Shown: one piece after another, positions 25,063 through 34,866 of the stretch
How the letters are laid out: each line of letters starts with the position of its first letter
Numbering within the stretch: position 1 is the stretch's first letter
NCBI RefSeq assembly: GCF_013426895.1
Contig: NZ_AP023175.1
Location: 1,612,001 to 1,676,000, forward strand
From: Paraburkholderia largidicola
GTDB lineage: Bacteria > Pseudomonadota > Gammaproteobacteria > Burkholderiales > Burkholderiaceae
Direction of reading: 5' to 3'
DNA length: 64,000 bases
The notes under the pieces: generated by a model
What the model was told of the DNA's origin: nothing
The model's database searches: none
The model's input: only the letters and a program-made list of their open reading frames with translations
Position numbers and translations under genes: made by a program

Positions 25063-28000
25063 TCATTGCGCTTCGAGTTCGCCGAGCAGCGCGTCGATCG
25101 CGCGCGCTGCGTCGTCGAGTGAGTGAGCGCCGCGCGCTTCGAGCGCCGCGTCGATGGCCGCCGCGCAGCGCGACAGCGTGCGGGCATCGAACAGCGTGCG
25201 CAGCGGCAGCGCGAGAGACCAGTGCAGATTGATTTGCGCATTCGCCTGCGTTGCGAGCAGCGAATGTCCGCCTAGCGCGAAGAAGTCGGCATCGCGGCCA
25301 ATCGCGTGGCTCGCGTCGATGCGCAGCACGCGTGTCCAGATCGCGGCGAGCTCGCGCTCGGTATCGGTCTGCGGCTCGGCCGCTTCTTCCGTTTGCAGCG
25401 ACGGCGCGGGCAACGCGTTGCGGTCGCACTTGCCGTTTGGCGTGACAGGCAGCGCTTCGAGTTCGATCACATGCGCAGGCACCATGTAGGCGGGCAACTG
25501 CGCGTTCAACGTTACGAACAGCGCGGCCTGATCGAATGCTTCTTCAGCGCGTCGTGCGACATAGCCGATCAACTGCTCGTCGCGCACGATCACGACGGCA
25601 TCATGCACGCCGGGCGCAGCCCGCAGCAGCGCTTCGATCTCGCCCGGTTCGATACGCAAGCCGCGCAATTTGACCTGCTGATCGGCACGGCCGAGATAGT
25701 CGAGCACGCCGTCCGCGCGCCGGCAAACGAGATCGCCCGTACGATAGAGACGCGCCCCCGGCGTGAACGGATCGGGGATGAAGCGCTCGGACGTCAGTGC
25801 GGCGCGCCCCAGATAACCGCGCGCGAGTCCAACGCCGCCCAGATACAGTTCACCGATTGCGCCCGCTGGCAACGGATGCAGCGACGCATCGAGCGCATGC
25901 AGTTGAATGTTTGCAATCGGCTTGCCGATGGGGACCGCGTCGGCTTGCGCATCGGCCTCCGTGCACGTCCAGTGCGACACGTCGATCGCCGCTTCCGTCG
26001 GGCCGTACAGGTTGTGCAATTGCGCCTGCGGCAGCAGCACACGTGCGCGTGCCACGAGTTCGGGTGACAGCGCCTCGCCGCTTGCCACGATGCGCGCAAT
26101 GCTCATGCATTGCCCAGCGGCATCGAAGTCCTTCAGATGGCCGAGGAACGCGCCGAGCATCGACGGCACGAAATGCAGCGTCGTTACGCCAAATGTGGCG
26201 ATGGCGGACGCGAGGCGCGCGGGGTCGCGATGATCGCCCGGTGCGGCGATAGCGAGCGTCGCGCCGACTGACAACGGCCACACGAACTCCCATACCGAAA
26301 CGTCGAAGCCGAACGGCGTCTTGTGCAGCACGACGTCTTGCGGCGTCAATCGGTACGCGTCCTGCATCCAGGCGATCCGATTCGCGAGCGCGCGATGCGT
26401 ATTGCCTGCGCCCTTCGGCTTGCCTGTCGATCCCGATGTGTAGATCAGGTACGCAAGCTGATCTTGCTCGACGGTGATGGGCGTTTCGAGCGCGGCATTC
26501 GCATCGAGTTCTTCGACGCACAGCACGCGTGTGCTATCGCTGCGGATCGAAGCGACAACGCGTGCATGCAGCGACCGTTGAGTGAGCACGACGGCGGGCC
26601 GAGCATCGTCGAGCAGATACGCGATGCGATCGGCGGGATAGTCGGGGTCGACGGGCAGATAGGCGGCGCCCGCCTTCAACACGCCGAACAGCGCGACCAC
26701 CATATCGACAGAACGCTCGACGCATAGCGCGACCACGCTGTCCGCCTTGACGCCTGCGTTGAGCAACGATGCGGCCACGCGGTTCGCGCGGTCATCGAGT
26801 TCGGCATACGTGACACGCGTGCGCGTTCCGTTGGCGTCGATGAAGTCCAGCGCGATTGCGTCCGGCGTCGCAGCAGCATGATGTTCGAACTGGCGATGAA
26901 GCGGCAGGTGCTGTTCAGCGAGCCACGTGTGCGCGGTATCGTTGAAACGCGCGAGTTGCGCGCAATCGTCCTGCGTCGCGATCGACACGCTACCGAGCAG
27001 CGCGTGCGGATCGGCGAGAAACGCTTCGATGCTTGCGTTGAACGCGCGATGCAGCACCTGCACGCGCGCTTCGTCGATACGCGCCGTGTCGTAGCCGTAG
27101 TCGATCGTCAGCGTATCGCCTGCCTGCACGACCAGCGTGACGGCCAGATCGGTCGATTCGACGCTGCGAATGTCCGACAGGCGCAGCGCGCGTTCGTCGT
27201 TCGCCGACCACGCCGGATCGACGGGATAGTTTTCGAACACGACCAGCGTGTCGAACATCGCGCCGCCACCCTGTCCGGCCCAACGCTGTATGTCGAAGAG
27301 AGGTGTATGCGCATGCTCGGCATTTGCCGCGTTGTCGCGCTGCAGGTCCGCGAGCCAGTCAGCGATGCGCCGTTGCGGCGCAGGCGTAGCAATGACGGGC
27401 AATGTGTTGATGAACAGGCCGAGCACGCTGTCGACGTCGGGCAATGCATCGGGCCGGCCCGCGACCGTCGCGCCGAATGCGACCGTCGCGTGATGGGTCA
27501 TCCGTTGCAAGGCGAGCGCCCATGCGCCCTGCACCAGCGTATTCACGGTCAACTTGAGGCTGCGCGCGAGCGCGGTCAGCTTCGTGGTCGCGGCCGCATC
27601 GAGTTGCGCGCGCCAGGTGTCACTGGGTGCATCGGCAGCATGGTCTGGCGATACGTTCGGCGCGACGAGCGTCGGCTCGTCGAAGCGGGCGAGGCGTTCG
27701 AGCCAGAATGCCTTATCGGCTTCGTGATCGCGCGCATCGAGCCACGCGATGAAGTCGCGATAGCGCAGCCGCGCCGCCTGTCCAAATGACAACGCGCGGC
27801 GCTCGCTCATATAGTCGCGCAGCAAGTCGGCGAACATGCGCGCCGTGCTCCAGCCGTCGAGCAGCAAGTGATGACGCGTCCACACGAGGCGCCATTCGTC
27901 GTCGGTGAGGCGGATCAGCGTCACACGCATCAGCGGCGCTTGTGTCAGATCGAAGCCTTGTGCGCGATCTTCCGTCAGCCATTGCTCGAAGTTTGGGTCT

Positions 28001-31000
28001 TGCGCATCGCGGCCACGCCAGTCGAGCACGGCGACCGGCAGCTTTGCCTGCCGATGGACGATCTGCAGCGGCACATCGGCGTCATGCCAGAAGCTCGTGC
28101 GCAAGATGTCGTGCTGCGGCACGATGCGATTGAACGCATCCGTCACGCGTGCGATATCCGGCGAGGTCAGCGTCGCGACGAGTTGATTGACATAGGTGGT
28201 GCGATCGGGCGCATACAGCGAGTGGAACAGAATGCCCTGCTGCATCGGCGATAGCGGGTAGATGTCGTCGACCGTGCGCAAATCGAGGTCGAGGCGTTCG
28301 AGCATCGGCTGCGAGAGACCCGCGCGCTGCGCGAGCGGGAAATCGGCGGGCGTGGCGCTCGCGCCGCGTGTCGACACGCGTTCGATACAACGTGCCGTGA
28401 TATCGCGCAACGTGGTTTCAAAGGTGCGCGCAAGTTTTTCGATCGTGCCCGCCTCGAACATCGAGGCGCTATAGACCCAATGCACCTTCAGCTTGCGTGC
28501 GCCGTCGATATGCGCGTGAATCGCCAGTGCATTCGACATCGGACCCGCCGGGTCGCGCTCGCAACCTGCGCCGCCGAAGCGGCCGCTCAGCGCCCGGTCG
28601 TTCGACGCTTCGCCGAACTGGCCCAGGTAGTTGAAGGTCACACGCGGGCGCGGCAGCGCGGCAAGCGTCGCGCGCGTCGCATCGTCGGCGAGATAGCGCA
28701 GCACGCCAAAGCCAACACCTTTGTTCGGCACTGCGCGCAACGCCTCCTTGACGGCCGTGAGCGTATCGGCACCCGACGCACCGACGGGCAGCGCGACGGG
28801 ATAGTGGCTCGTCAGCCAGCTGATCGAGCGGCTCGTGTCGAAGTCTTCGAACAGCGCTTCGCGTCCGTGGCCTTCGAGTTCGATCAGCAGCGAATTCGCT
28901 TCGACGCTTGCACCCAATGTGTGAGCGAGCGCGGCGACGAGCAGATCGAGCGTCTGCGTGCGCCATGCGGCGTTCGCTTCCGTGAGCAGCGTCTGCGTGA
29001 GCGTGGTGTCGATCGTCCATTCGACCGTGCACGCGCCGGCATTGATCGCCGTGCCTTGCGGATCGTCGAACGGCAAGGCGGCGCTCGCGTACTGCATCGA
29101 GGTCCAGTACGGCAGTTCTTGGCTGAATAGCGCCGTTGCGTTGCTGGCGAGACGTTGCGCCCAGTCCGACGCTTGCGCGCCTTGCGCCGCGAGCCTGATG
29201 GAACGCCGCTCGCGTACCGCGACGTAGGCGGCATCGAGATCTTCGAGCAGCACGCGCCACGACACGCCATCGACGATCAGATGGTGAATCGCGATCCACA
29301 CACGCGGCGTGCCATCGGGGAGCATCGCGACGAGCGCGGCCGCAAGCGGACCGCGCGCGAGATCGAAGCTGCGCTGCAACTCGTCGAATTGCGCGAGTGC
29401 GTCGTGTTCGTCGCGGGCTTCAATGGCGATCAGCGGCAGCGTGTCGAACGGTTTGTCGGCGTGGCGCGCGCTCCACGAAGAGGACGCGTCTTGCGTGAAG
29501 CGAAGGCGGAACCCGTCGTGATGCGTGAGCACTGCGTCGAACGCCTGCGCGAATGCGTCGAGATCGAAGCGTTCGGTCGCGTGCAGTTCGATAGCCTGAT
29601 TCCAGTGGTGGCGCGCGGGAATCGTCAACTCGAAAAAGCGCTGCTGCGCAGGCGTCAGCGCGGCATGTGAGGCGTCCGGTTTTGAAACGGAGCGGGCTTC
29701 CGCTTTCGGCTCGGCGGCGGCAACCGCTTGAGCAACTTGCGCGAGTTGCGCGACGGTCGGCTTGTCGAACAGTTGCTTCGGCGTGAAGCGCACCCCGCGT
29801 TTGCGCGAACGCGCAATCACCTGCAACGCGAGAATCGAGTCGCCGCCCAATTCGAAGAAGTTGTCGTCGCGGCCAACGGTTTCCGCGCGCAGCACTTCTT
29901 TCCATACGTCCGCGAGAATGCGTTCCGCGCCTTCGAGCGGCGCTTCGCTCGCGGCTTGCACGACGGGCCGTTGCGCAAGCTCACGCAACTTCACACGGTC
30001 GATCTTGCCGTTCGGCGTGACGGGGAACGCGTCGCACAATATCAACGTCGCGGGCACCATGTAGTCGGGCAGTCGCGCGGAGAGTTGCGCGCGCAGCGAT
30101 GCTTCGTCGCCCGCTCCTTGCACGACGACGAACGACGCGAGCCGCGCGCGGCCGTCTTCATGGATCGCCAGCGTCTCCGCCTGCCTGACGCCATCGAGCG
30201 CACGCAAGGTCGCGCTGATTTCGCCGGGCTCGACGCGATAACCGCGAATCTTCACCTGATCGTCGAGACGGCCCAGATAGTCGATTGCGCCGTCCGCGCG
30301 CAGGCGCACGCGGTCGCCCGTCCGGTACATGCGCGCGCCGGTCGCGTCCGGCACGAAACGCTCCGCAGTCGCCGCGGGCCGGCCCAGATAACCGCGCGCG
30401 ACCCCGGGCCCGCCCAGATACAGTTCACCGATTCCACCGACCGGAACGGGCGCGCCGTTCGCATCGAGTACGCACGCGTGCGCGTTCGGCAACGGACGCC
30501 CGGTGGGCACGCCCGCCGATGCGCTCGCGCCGTTCATGTTCGCGGTCGCGTCGAACGCGAGCGCGCCGACGGTCGCTTCCGTCGGGCCATAGTGATTGAT
30601 CACGCGGCATGCAGGCCTCAACGATTTAATCCGTTCGACGAGCGTCCACGGCAACGGCTCGCCGCCCAGCACCAGCGCGTGCGACGGCAGTACGTCGGCG
30701 GGTTGCTGCGCTTCGAGCAACGCGTGCAGATGACTTGGCACGATCTTCAGCACGCCGACGCCACGTTCGCGCATCGTCGCGGCAAAGCGGTCGGGATCGA
30801 ACGCGGCTTCTTTCGGCAGCAGATGCAGCGTGCGACCCGAGCACAACGCGCCGAACAGCGTCGTGTGGCCGAGATCGGCGGCAACCGTCGATACCATTGC
30901 CATGCTTGCGCCGGGCGCGAATCTCAGTTCGTCGAGCATGCCTTGCACGTAATCGGCGAGCGCGCGATGCGAGACGACGACGCCCTTCGGCGTGCCCGTC

Positions 31001-34000
31001 GAACCTGAGGTGTAGATCAGGTAAGCGGCCTGTTCAGGCGCAATCGAGGCGCATGCGGCTTCGTTGTGCGTGTCGATCAATGTATCGAGCGACAGGACAG
31101 GCGCTTTGGTTTCGATCTGGGGTGCACCGGTGGCCACGATCACACAGCGCGAATCGCATCCGGCGACGGACGCTTCGATACGTTCACGCGGCGCGGCAGG
31201 ATCGAGCGGCACGGCCATCGCGCCCGACTTCAATACCGCGAGCAACGCGACGACGAAATCGACTGAGCGGTCGATGCACACCGCAACCGCCTGCTCCGTG
31301 CCCGCGCCGCGTTTCATCAACGCGTGCGCGGCGAGCGACGACGTGCGGTCGAGTTCTTCGAACGTGAGTTGCCGCTGTGCGTCGGTGACGGCGATCTGCT
31401 TTGGCGTCGTGTTCGCGTGATGCGTGAACGCTGTAACGACATCAGCGAATTCGAACGCCTGCGTACGGCCTTGCAGCACGTTGCCGTCTGAGCCAGCACA
31501 AGCGAACGAACTGACCGACGACGCCGGATTCGCCACGCTATCCGTCAGCAGCGCAACAAAACCGTCGAGCCATGCCAGTGCAGTCGCATCGTCGATGCAA
31601 TCCGTCGCCCACGCCGCGACCAGCTCAATGCCGCGCGTGTCGTCGGTGAAATCCAGCGCGAAATCGAAACGTGCCGCGTTGTCGGGACCAGGCGTCAATG
31701 TCGCGACCGCGCCCGGCAACGCGACAGGTTCGTCGAACACGAACTGCTGCGCGAACTTCACGCGCAGCCATTCTTCGCCGCGCCGCACGGGCGGCTTGAC
31801 GGCATCGATCACCTGATCGAACGGGATGTCCTGATTCGCGTACGCGCCGAGCGTGGTGTCGCGCACTTGCGCGAGCAACGCGCCGAACGGCGCATGGGGC
31901 GACACGTGTGCGCGCAACGCTACGGTGTTGATGAACAGGCCAAGCAGATTCGCTACTTCCTCGCGCTGACGGTTGGCGACAGGCGCGGCAATCACGATAT
32001 CCGTCGCAGCCGTCAGCCGATGCAGCCAGGCATGCAACGCAGTCAGCAGCACGATGAATGTCGATGCATGCGCGCCGCTTGCGAGATCGCGCACAGCGGC
32101 CGATACATGTTGATCAAGACGCCGCGAAGCGCGCTTGCCGATGAGCGTGCGCTCCGCGGGTGCCGTGCGATCGACGGGCAATGCGAGCGGCGCGGGTGCG
32201 TCCTTCAATACATCGCGCCAATAGCCGAGTTGCCGCTCGCGTTCCGCGCCATCGAGCCATTCGCGCTGCCATTGCGCGAAGTCCGCGTATTGCGCGGTGA
32301 GCATCGGCAACGCAGCGGCGCGGTTTTCCGACAGCGCAGCGTAGGCTTCCGCCAGTTCCGCGAATGCGCAACGCGACGACCAGCCGTCGCTGATCGCGTG
32401 ATGCGCTGTCAGCATCAGGCGATGCTCGTCGGCAGCGAGCGTGACGAGCGACGCGCGCAGCAAGGGACCGCGTTGAAGATCGAAAGTCCGCGCTGCGTGT
32501 TCGTCTGCGAGTTCGCTTGCGCGTGCCTTGCGTGACCCGAGCGCGACGCCGCGCAGATCGATTTGCTCGACAGGCACCGCGATTCGCCCATGAACGCGCT
32601 GCATCACGATGCCGTTGTCGTCTTCGTGCAGCGTCGTGCGCCAGGCCTCGTGACGTTCGATCACTTGCGCGAGCGCCTTTTCCAGCAACGGATGATCGAT
32701 CGACCCGCGAATGTTCCAGTGCGCGGCGATGTGATAAGCGTCGCCGGCGTCGCGCGTTTGAGCGAGCACCCAGAAACGCTGCTGCGCAAATGATGCGCGA
32801 TGGTCCGTGTAGACCTTTGCCGTCGTGCTTCGCATGGCGGCTTTCAACGGCAACGGCTGTGTGAGATCTTCTGCTTCGCTAGCATCGACGAGCGCGGCAA
32901 GTTCTTCGAGCGAACGATCGGCAAACAGCGCATCCAGGCGCAGGTTCACGCGCAATTCCGCGCGGATCGCGGCCTGCATGCGCATGATCGCAATCGAGTC
33001 ACCGCCTCGCGCATGAAAGCGGTCATCGAGGCCGACAGGCTCGCCGCCCAGGATCGCATGCCAGATCGCAGCGAGTTTGCGTGCGGTGTCGCCTTGCGGC
33101 TCGCGATACGACGCAACGGCCTCTTGCGACGCAACGCGTGCACGCAGCGCTTCGCGATCAAGCTTGCCGTTCAGCGTATAGGGCAGTGCTTCCAACACCG
33201 CGAAGCGATGCGGCTGCCATGCTTCAGGGAAGTGCCGCGACAGATGCTCACGTAAAGCGCTTTCATCAATTGTGTTCTCAGTCACGACACAAGCGGTCAA
33301 CTGCACACGCCCAGCAATCTGTTCGACCAGCACAGCCGCATCGCGCACGCCGGGATGCGAGCGCAAACATTGCGCGATCTCGCCGGGTTCGATACGCACG
33401 CCACGAATTTGCACCTGATCGTCGATGCGGCCCATGTAGTCATAAGCGTCGTCACTTCCGAGGCAAGCGAGATCGCCGGTGCGATACACCCGCGAACCTG
33501 GCGCGCCATCGGCATCGGGAATGAAACGCTCAGCCGTTTGCGCCGCGCGTCCGTGATAGCCGCGTGCGAGACATGCGCCGCCCAGCAGCAGTTCGCCTGC
33601 CGAGCCCTCTCCGATCGAAGCGCCATCAGCCGATCCGGGCGCGCTCACGCGAGCCGTGCGCAAACCGATCGGCCTGCCGATCGGCAACGATGCGCATGAC
33701 GTGTCATCGAACGAGCCACTCACATCGAGCGGCCACAGCATCGGCGAGATCACCGTCTCCGTCGGGCCGTAGCCGTTGATCAGACGCGCGTTGTTAAACG
33801 TTTGCCTGATTTCAGCGAACACATCGCCGGGCATTGCTTCGCCGCCGAACGCGAGCACACGCAACGCAGCCGGCGCGCCGTGAAGCCGCGCGGCTTGCGC
33901 GAATTCACGCAGATACGCGGGCGGAAACGCGGCAATCGTCACACGCTCCTGCTCCACAAGTGCGCGTGCGTCGTCGGGCGCAACCGCGCCGGGTGCGGTG

Positions 34001-34659
34001 ATTGCGATGCTCGCGCCCGCAGCGAGCGGCGCGAGCCAATATTCGTGCGCGAGATCGAAATTCACGGACGCGAAATGCAGCACGCGGTCCGCGTCCGTCA
34101 TCGGATAGGCATCGATCACGGCGTCGCAATGCGCCGCAAGCGGACCATGCTCGACGACCACGGCTTTCGGCGTGCCCGTCGATCCCGACGTGTAGATCAT
34201 GTACGCAGCCGAGCGCGGATGAACCCGAGCATCGTCGAATGCAAGGGGCTGTGTGATGTCGATGGCATCTGCCTCGATGCAGTGCTCGAATCTCGCGCGC
34301 ATCGTAGCGTCCGCCGCGCGCGTGACGATGCCGTGCTGCAGACCCGCATCGCGCACCATCCAGTCGAGACGTTGCGCGGGATGACGCGGATCGAGCGGCA
34401 CGAACACGCCGCCCGCCTTCAGCACGGCGAGCAACGCGACGAACAGATCGCACGACCTGTCGATGCACACGCCCACCCGCACTTCCGCCCCCACGCCACG
34501 CGCGCGCAACATCGCCGCGACGTGCGACGCGCGAGCGTCGAGTTCGCCGCGCGACATGCGTACGGTATGCGGCGAAAACGCGGCGAGCGCGGGTGCGTTG
34601 GGTGCACTGCGCGCGAGTTCGCGCAGTCGCTGATGCAAGGCAGTCGGAAAAGTCGTCAT
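25063..34659 (-). CDS. orbI: Siderophore NRPS, A-T-C-A-T-E-C-A-T (OrbI-like)
   Basis: A 3198-residue trimodular synthetase. A1 (YTSGSTG near 156), T1 (GGDS near 553), C1 (HHAISDG near 755), A2 (near 1217), T2 (LGGDS near 1606), E (HHLIVDG near 1794), C2 (YPLSPMQQGILFHSL; HHLLLDG near 2265), A3 (near 2740), T3 (LGGHS near 3130). Specificity residues: A1 D-L-E-A-A-G-G-I-S (modified ornithine by analogy), A2 D-L-T-K-V-G-H-V-G (Asp), A3 D-V-W-H-V-S-L-I-D (Ser). E after the Asp module gives D-Asp, and C2 looks like a DCL domain. There is no starter C or CoA-ligase domain, so acylation must be on the ornithine side chain. Same architecture as ornibactin OrbI. ATG at 34659 is chosen over an upstream GTG lacking a ribosome site. 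Confidence 0.95.
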   Translation of the reverse strand: MTTFPTALHQRLRELARSAPNAPALAAFSPHTVRMSRGELDARASHVAAMLRARGVGAEVRVGVCIDRSCDLFVALLAVLKAGGVFVPLDPRHPAQRLDWMVRDAGLQHGIVTRAADATMRARFEHCIEADAIDITQPLAFDDARVHPRSAAYMIYTSGSTGTPKAVVVEHGPLAAHCDAVIDAYPMTDADRVLHFASVNFDLAHEYWLAPLAAGASIAITAPGAVAPDDARALVEQERVTIAAFPPAYLREFAQAARLHGAPAALRVLAFGGEAMPGDVFAEIRQTFNNARLINGYGPTETVISPMLWPLDVSGSFDDTSCASLPIGRPIGLRTARVSAPGSADGASIGEGSAGELLLGGACLARGYHGRAAQTAERFIPDADGAPGSRVYRTGDLACLGSDDAYDYMGRIDDQVQIRGVRIEPGEIAQCLRSHPGVRDAAVLVEQIAGRVQLTACVVTENTIDESALREHLSRHFPEAWQPHRFAVLEALPYTLNGKLDREALRARVASQEAVASYREPQGDTARKLAAIWHAILGGEPVGLDDRFHARGGDSIAIMRMQAAIRAELRVNLRLDALFADRSLEELAALVDASEAEDLTQPLPLKAAMRSTTAKVYTDHRASFAQQRFWVLAQTRDAGDAYHIAAHWNIRGSIDHPLLEKALAQVIERHEAWRTTLHEDDNGIVMQRVHGRIAVPVEQIDLRGVALGSRKARASELADEHAARTFDLQRGPLLRASLVTLAADEHRLMLTAHHAISDGWSSRCAFAELAEAYAALSENRAAALPMLTAQYADFAQWQREWLDGAERERQLGYWRDVLKDAPAPLALPVDRTAPAERTLIGKRASRRLDQHVSAAVRDLASGAHASTFIVLLTALHAWLHRLTAATDIVIAAPVANRQREEVANLLGLFINTVALRAHVSPHAPFGALLAQVRDTTLGAYANQDIPFDQVIDAVKPPVRRGEEWLRVKFAQQFVFDEPVALPGAVATLTPGPDNAARFDFALDFTDDTRGIELVAAWATDCIDDATALAWLDGFVALLTDSVANPASSVSSFACAGSDGNVLQGRTQAFEFADVVTAFTHHANTTPKQIAVTDAQRQLTFEELDRTSSLAAHALMKRGAGTEQAVAVCIDRSVDFVVALLAVLKSGAMAVPLDPAAPRERIEASVAGCDSRCVIVATGAPQIETKAPVLSLDTLIDTHNEAACASIAPEQAAYLIYTSGSTGTPKGVVVSHRALADYVQGMLDELRFAPGASMAMVSTVAADLGHTTLFGALCSGRTLHLLPKEAAFDPDRFAATMRERGVGVLKIVPSHLHALLEAQQPADVLPSHALVLGGEPLPWTLVERIKSLRPACRVINHYGPTEATVGALAFDATANMNGASASAGVPTGRPLPNAHACVLDANGAPVPVGGIGELYLGGPGVARGYLGRPAATAERFVPDATGARMYRTGDRVRLRADGAIDYLGRLDDQVKIRGYRVEPGEISATLRALDGVRQAETLAIHEDGRARLASFVVVQGAGDEASLRAQLSARLPDYMVPATLILCDAFPVTPNGKIDRVKLRELAQRPVVQAASEAPLEGAERILADVWKEVLRAETVGRDDNFFELGGDSILALQVIARSRKRGVRFTPKQLFDKPTVAQLAQVAQAVAAAEPKAEARSVSKPDASHAALTPAQQRFFELTIPARHHWNQAIELHATERFDLDAFAQAFDAVLTHHDGFRLRFTQDASSSWSARHADKPFDTLPLIAIEARDEHDALAQFDELQRSFDLARGPLAAALVAMLPDGTPRVWIAIHHLIVDGVSWRVLLEDLDAAYVAVRERRSIRLAAQGAQASDWAQRLASNATALFSQELPYWTSMQYASAALPFDDPQGTAINAGACTVEWTIDTTLTQTLLTEANAAWRTQTLDLLVAALAHTLGASVEANSLLIELEGHGREALFEDFDTSRSISWLTSHYPVALPVGASGADTLTAVKEALRAVPNKGVGFGVLRYLADDATRATLAALPRPRVTFNYLGQFGEASNDRALSGRFGGAGCERDPAGPMSNALAIHAHIDGARKLKVHWVYSASMFEAGTIEKLARTFETTLRDITARCIERVSTRGASATPADFPLAQRAGLSQPMLERLDLDLRTVDDIYPLSPMQQGILFHSLYAPDRTTYVNQLVATLTSPDIARVTDAFNRIVPQHDILRTSFWHDADVPLQIVHRQAKLPVAVLDWRGRDAQDPNFEQWLTEDRAQGFDLTQAPLMRVTLIRLTDDEWRLVWTRHHLLLDGWSTARMFADLLRDYMSERRALSFGQAARLRYRDFIAWLDARDHEADKAFWLERLARFDEPTLVAPNVSPDHAADAPSDTWRAQLDAAATTKLTALARSLKLTVNTLVQGAWALALQRMTHHATVAFGATVAGRPDALPDVDSVLGLFINTLPVIATPAPQRRIADWLADLQRDNAANAEHAHTPLFDIQRWAGQGGGAMFDTLVVFENYPVDPAWSANDERALRLSDIRSVESTDLAVTLVVQAGDTLTIDYGYDTARIDEARVQVLHRAFNASIEAFLADPHALLGSVSIATQDDCAQLARFNDTAHTWLAEQHLPLHRQFEHHAAATPDAIALDFIDANGTRTRVTYAELDDRANRVAASLLNAGVKADSVVALCVERSVDMVVALFGVLKAGAAYLPVDPDYPADRIAYLLDDARPAVVLTQRSLHARVVASIRSDSTRVLCVEELDANAALETPITVEQDQLAYLIYTSGSTGKPKGAGNTHRALANRIAWMQDAYRLTPQDVVLHKTPFGFDVSVWEFVWPLSVGATLAIAAPGDHRDPARLASAIATFGVTTLHFVPSMLGAFLGHLKDFDAAGQCMSIARIVASGEALSPELVARARVLLPQAQLHNLYGPTEAAIDVSHWTCTEADAQADAVPIGKPIANIQLHALDASLHPLPAGAIGELYLGGVGLARGYLGRAALTSERFIPDPFTPGARLYRTGDLVCRRADGVLDYLGRADQQVKLRGLRIEPGEIEALLRAAPGVHDAVVIVRDEQLIGYVARRAEEAFDQAALFVTLNAQLPAYMVPAHVIELEALPVTPNGKCDRNALPAPSLQTEEAAEPQTDTERELAAIWTRVLRIDASHAIGRDADFFALGGHSLLATQANAQINLHWSLALPLRTLFDARTLSRCAAAIDAALEARGAHSLDDAARAIDALLGELEAQ

Positions 34660-34746
34660 TCGTGTGAAGTCCTTCGGCAAAGCCGCTATGCCGCTGCATC
34701 GGGACGCAGTTTGTCCCGGTCCCAATTTCAGCGGCTTCACACAGGT

Positions 34747-34771
34747 GACGAATCGCGCGAAAAAAAATTTA
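34747..34771 (-). promoter_or_regulatory. OrbS-type ECF promoter of the orbIJK-pvdA-orbAL operon
   Basis: On the minus strand this reads TAAA-N17-CGTC, the pattern used by PvdS/OrbS iron-starvation sigma factors. It starts about 110 bp upstream of the orbI ATG. The same pattern with identical 17-base spacing occurs before orbE and orbH in this window. Confidence 0.75.
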
Positions 34772-34831
34772 CCCCTTCAGGGGAATAAATTCTGCGGAGT
34801 CCTTGATTGCTCGCGCTCGCGGCGGTTTAAC

Positions 34832-34856
34832 TAAAGTTTTGCGAGGCTCAAACGTC
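34832..34856 (+). promoter_or_regulatory. OrbS-type ECF promoter of orbE
   Basis: TAAA-N17-CGTC on the plus strand, ending 10 bp before the proposed orbE ATG at 34867. Such a short distance leaves little leader, which may favour the later in-frame ATG at 34915 as the true orbE start. Confidence 0.75.
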
Positions 34857-34866
34857 TATTCGATGG

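Noticed and set aside
25066..25429. Extension of orbJ upstream into the orbI coding region.
   Set aside because: Arg-rich, low-complexity antisense-like sequence; the C domain begins right after the ATG at 25051.
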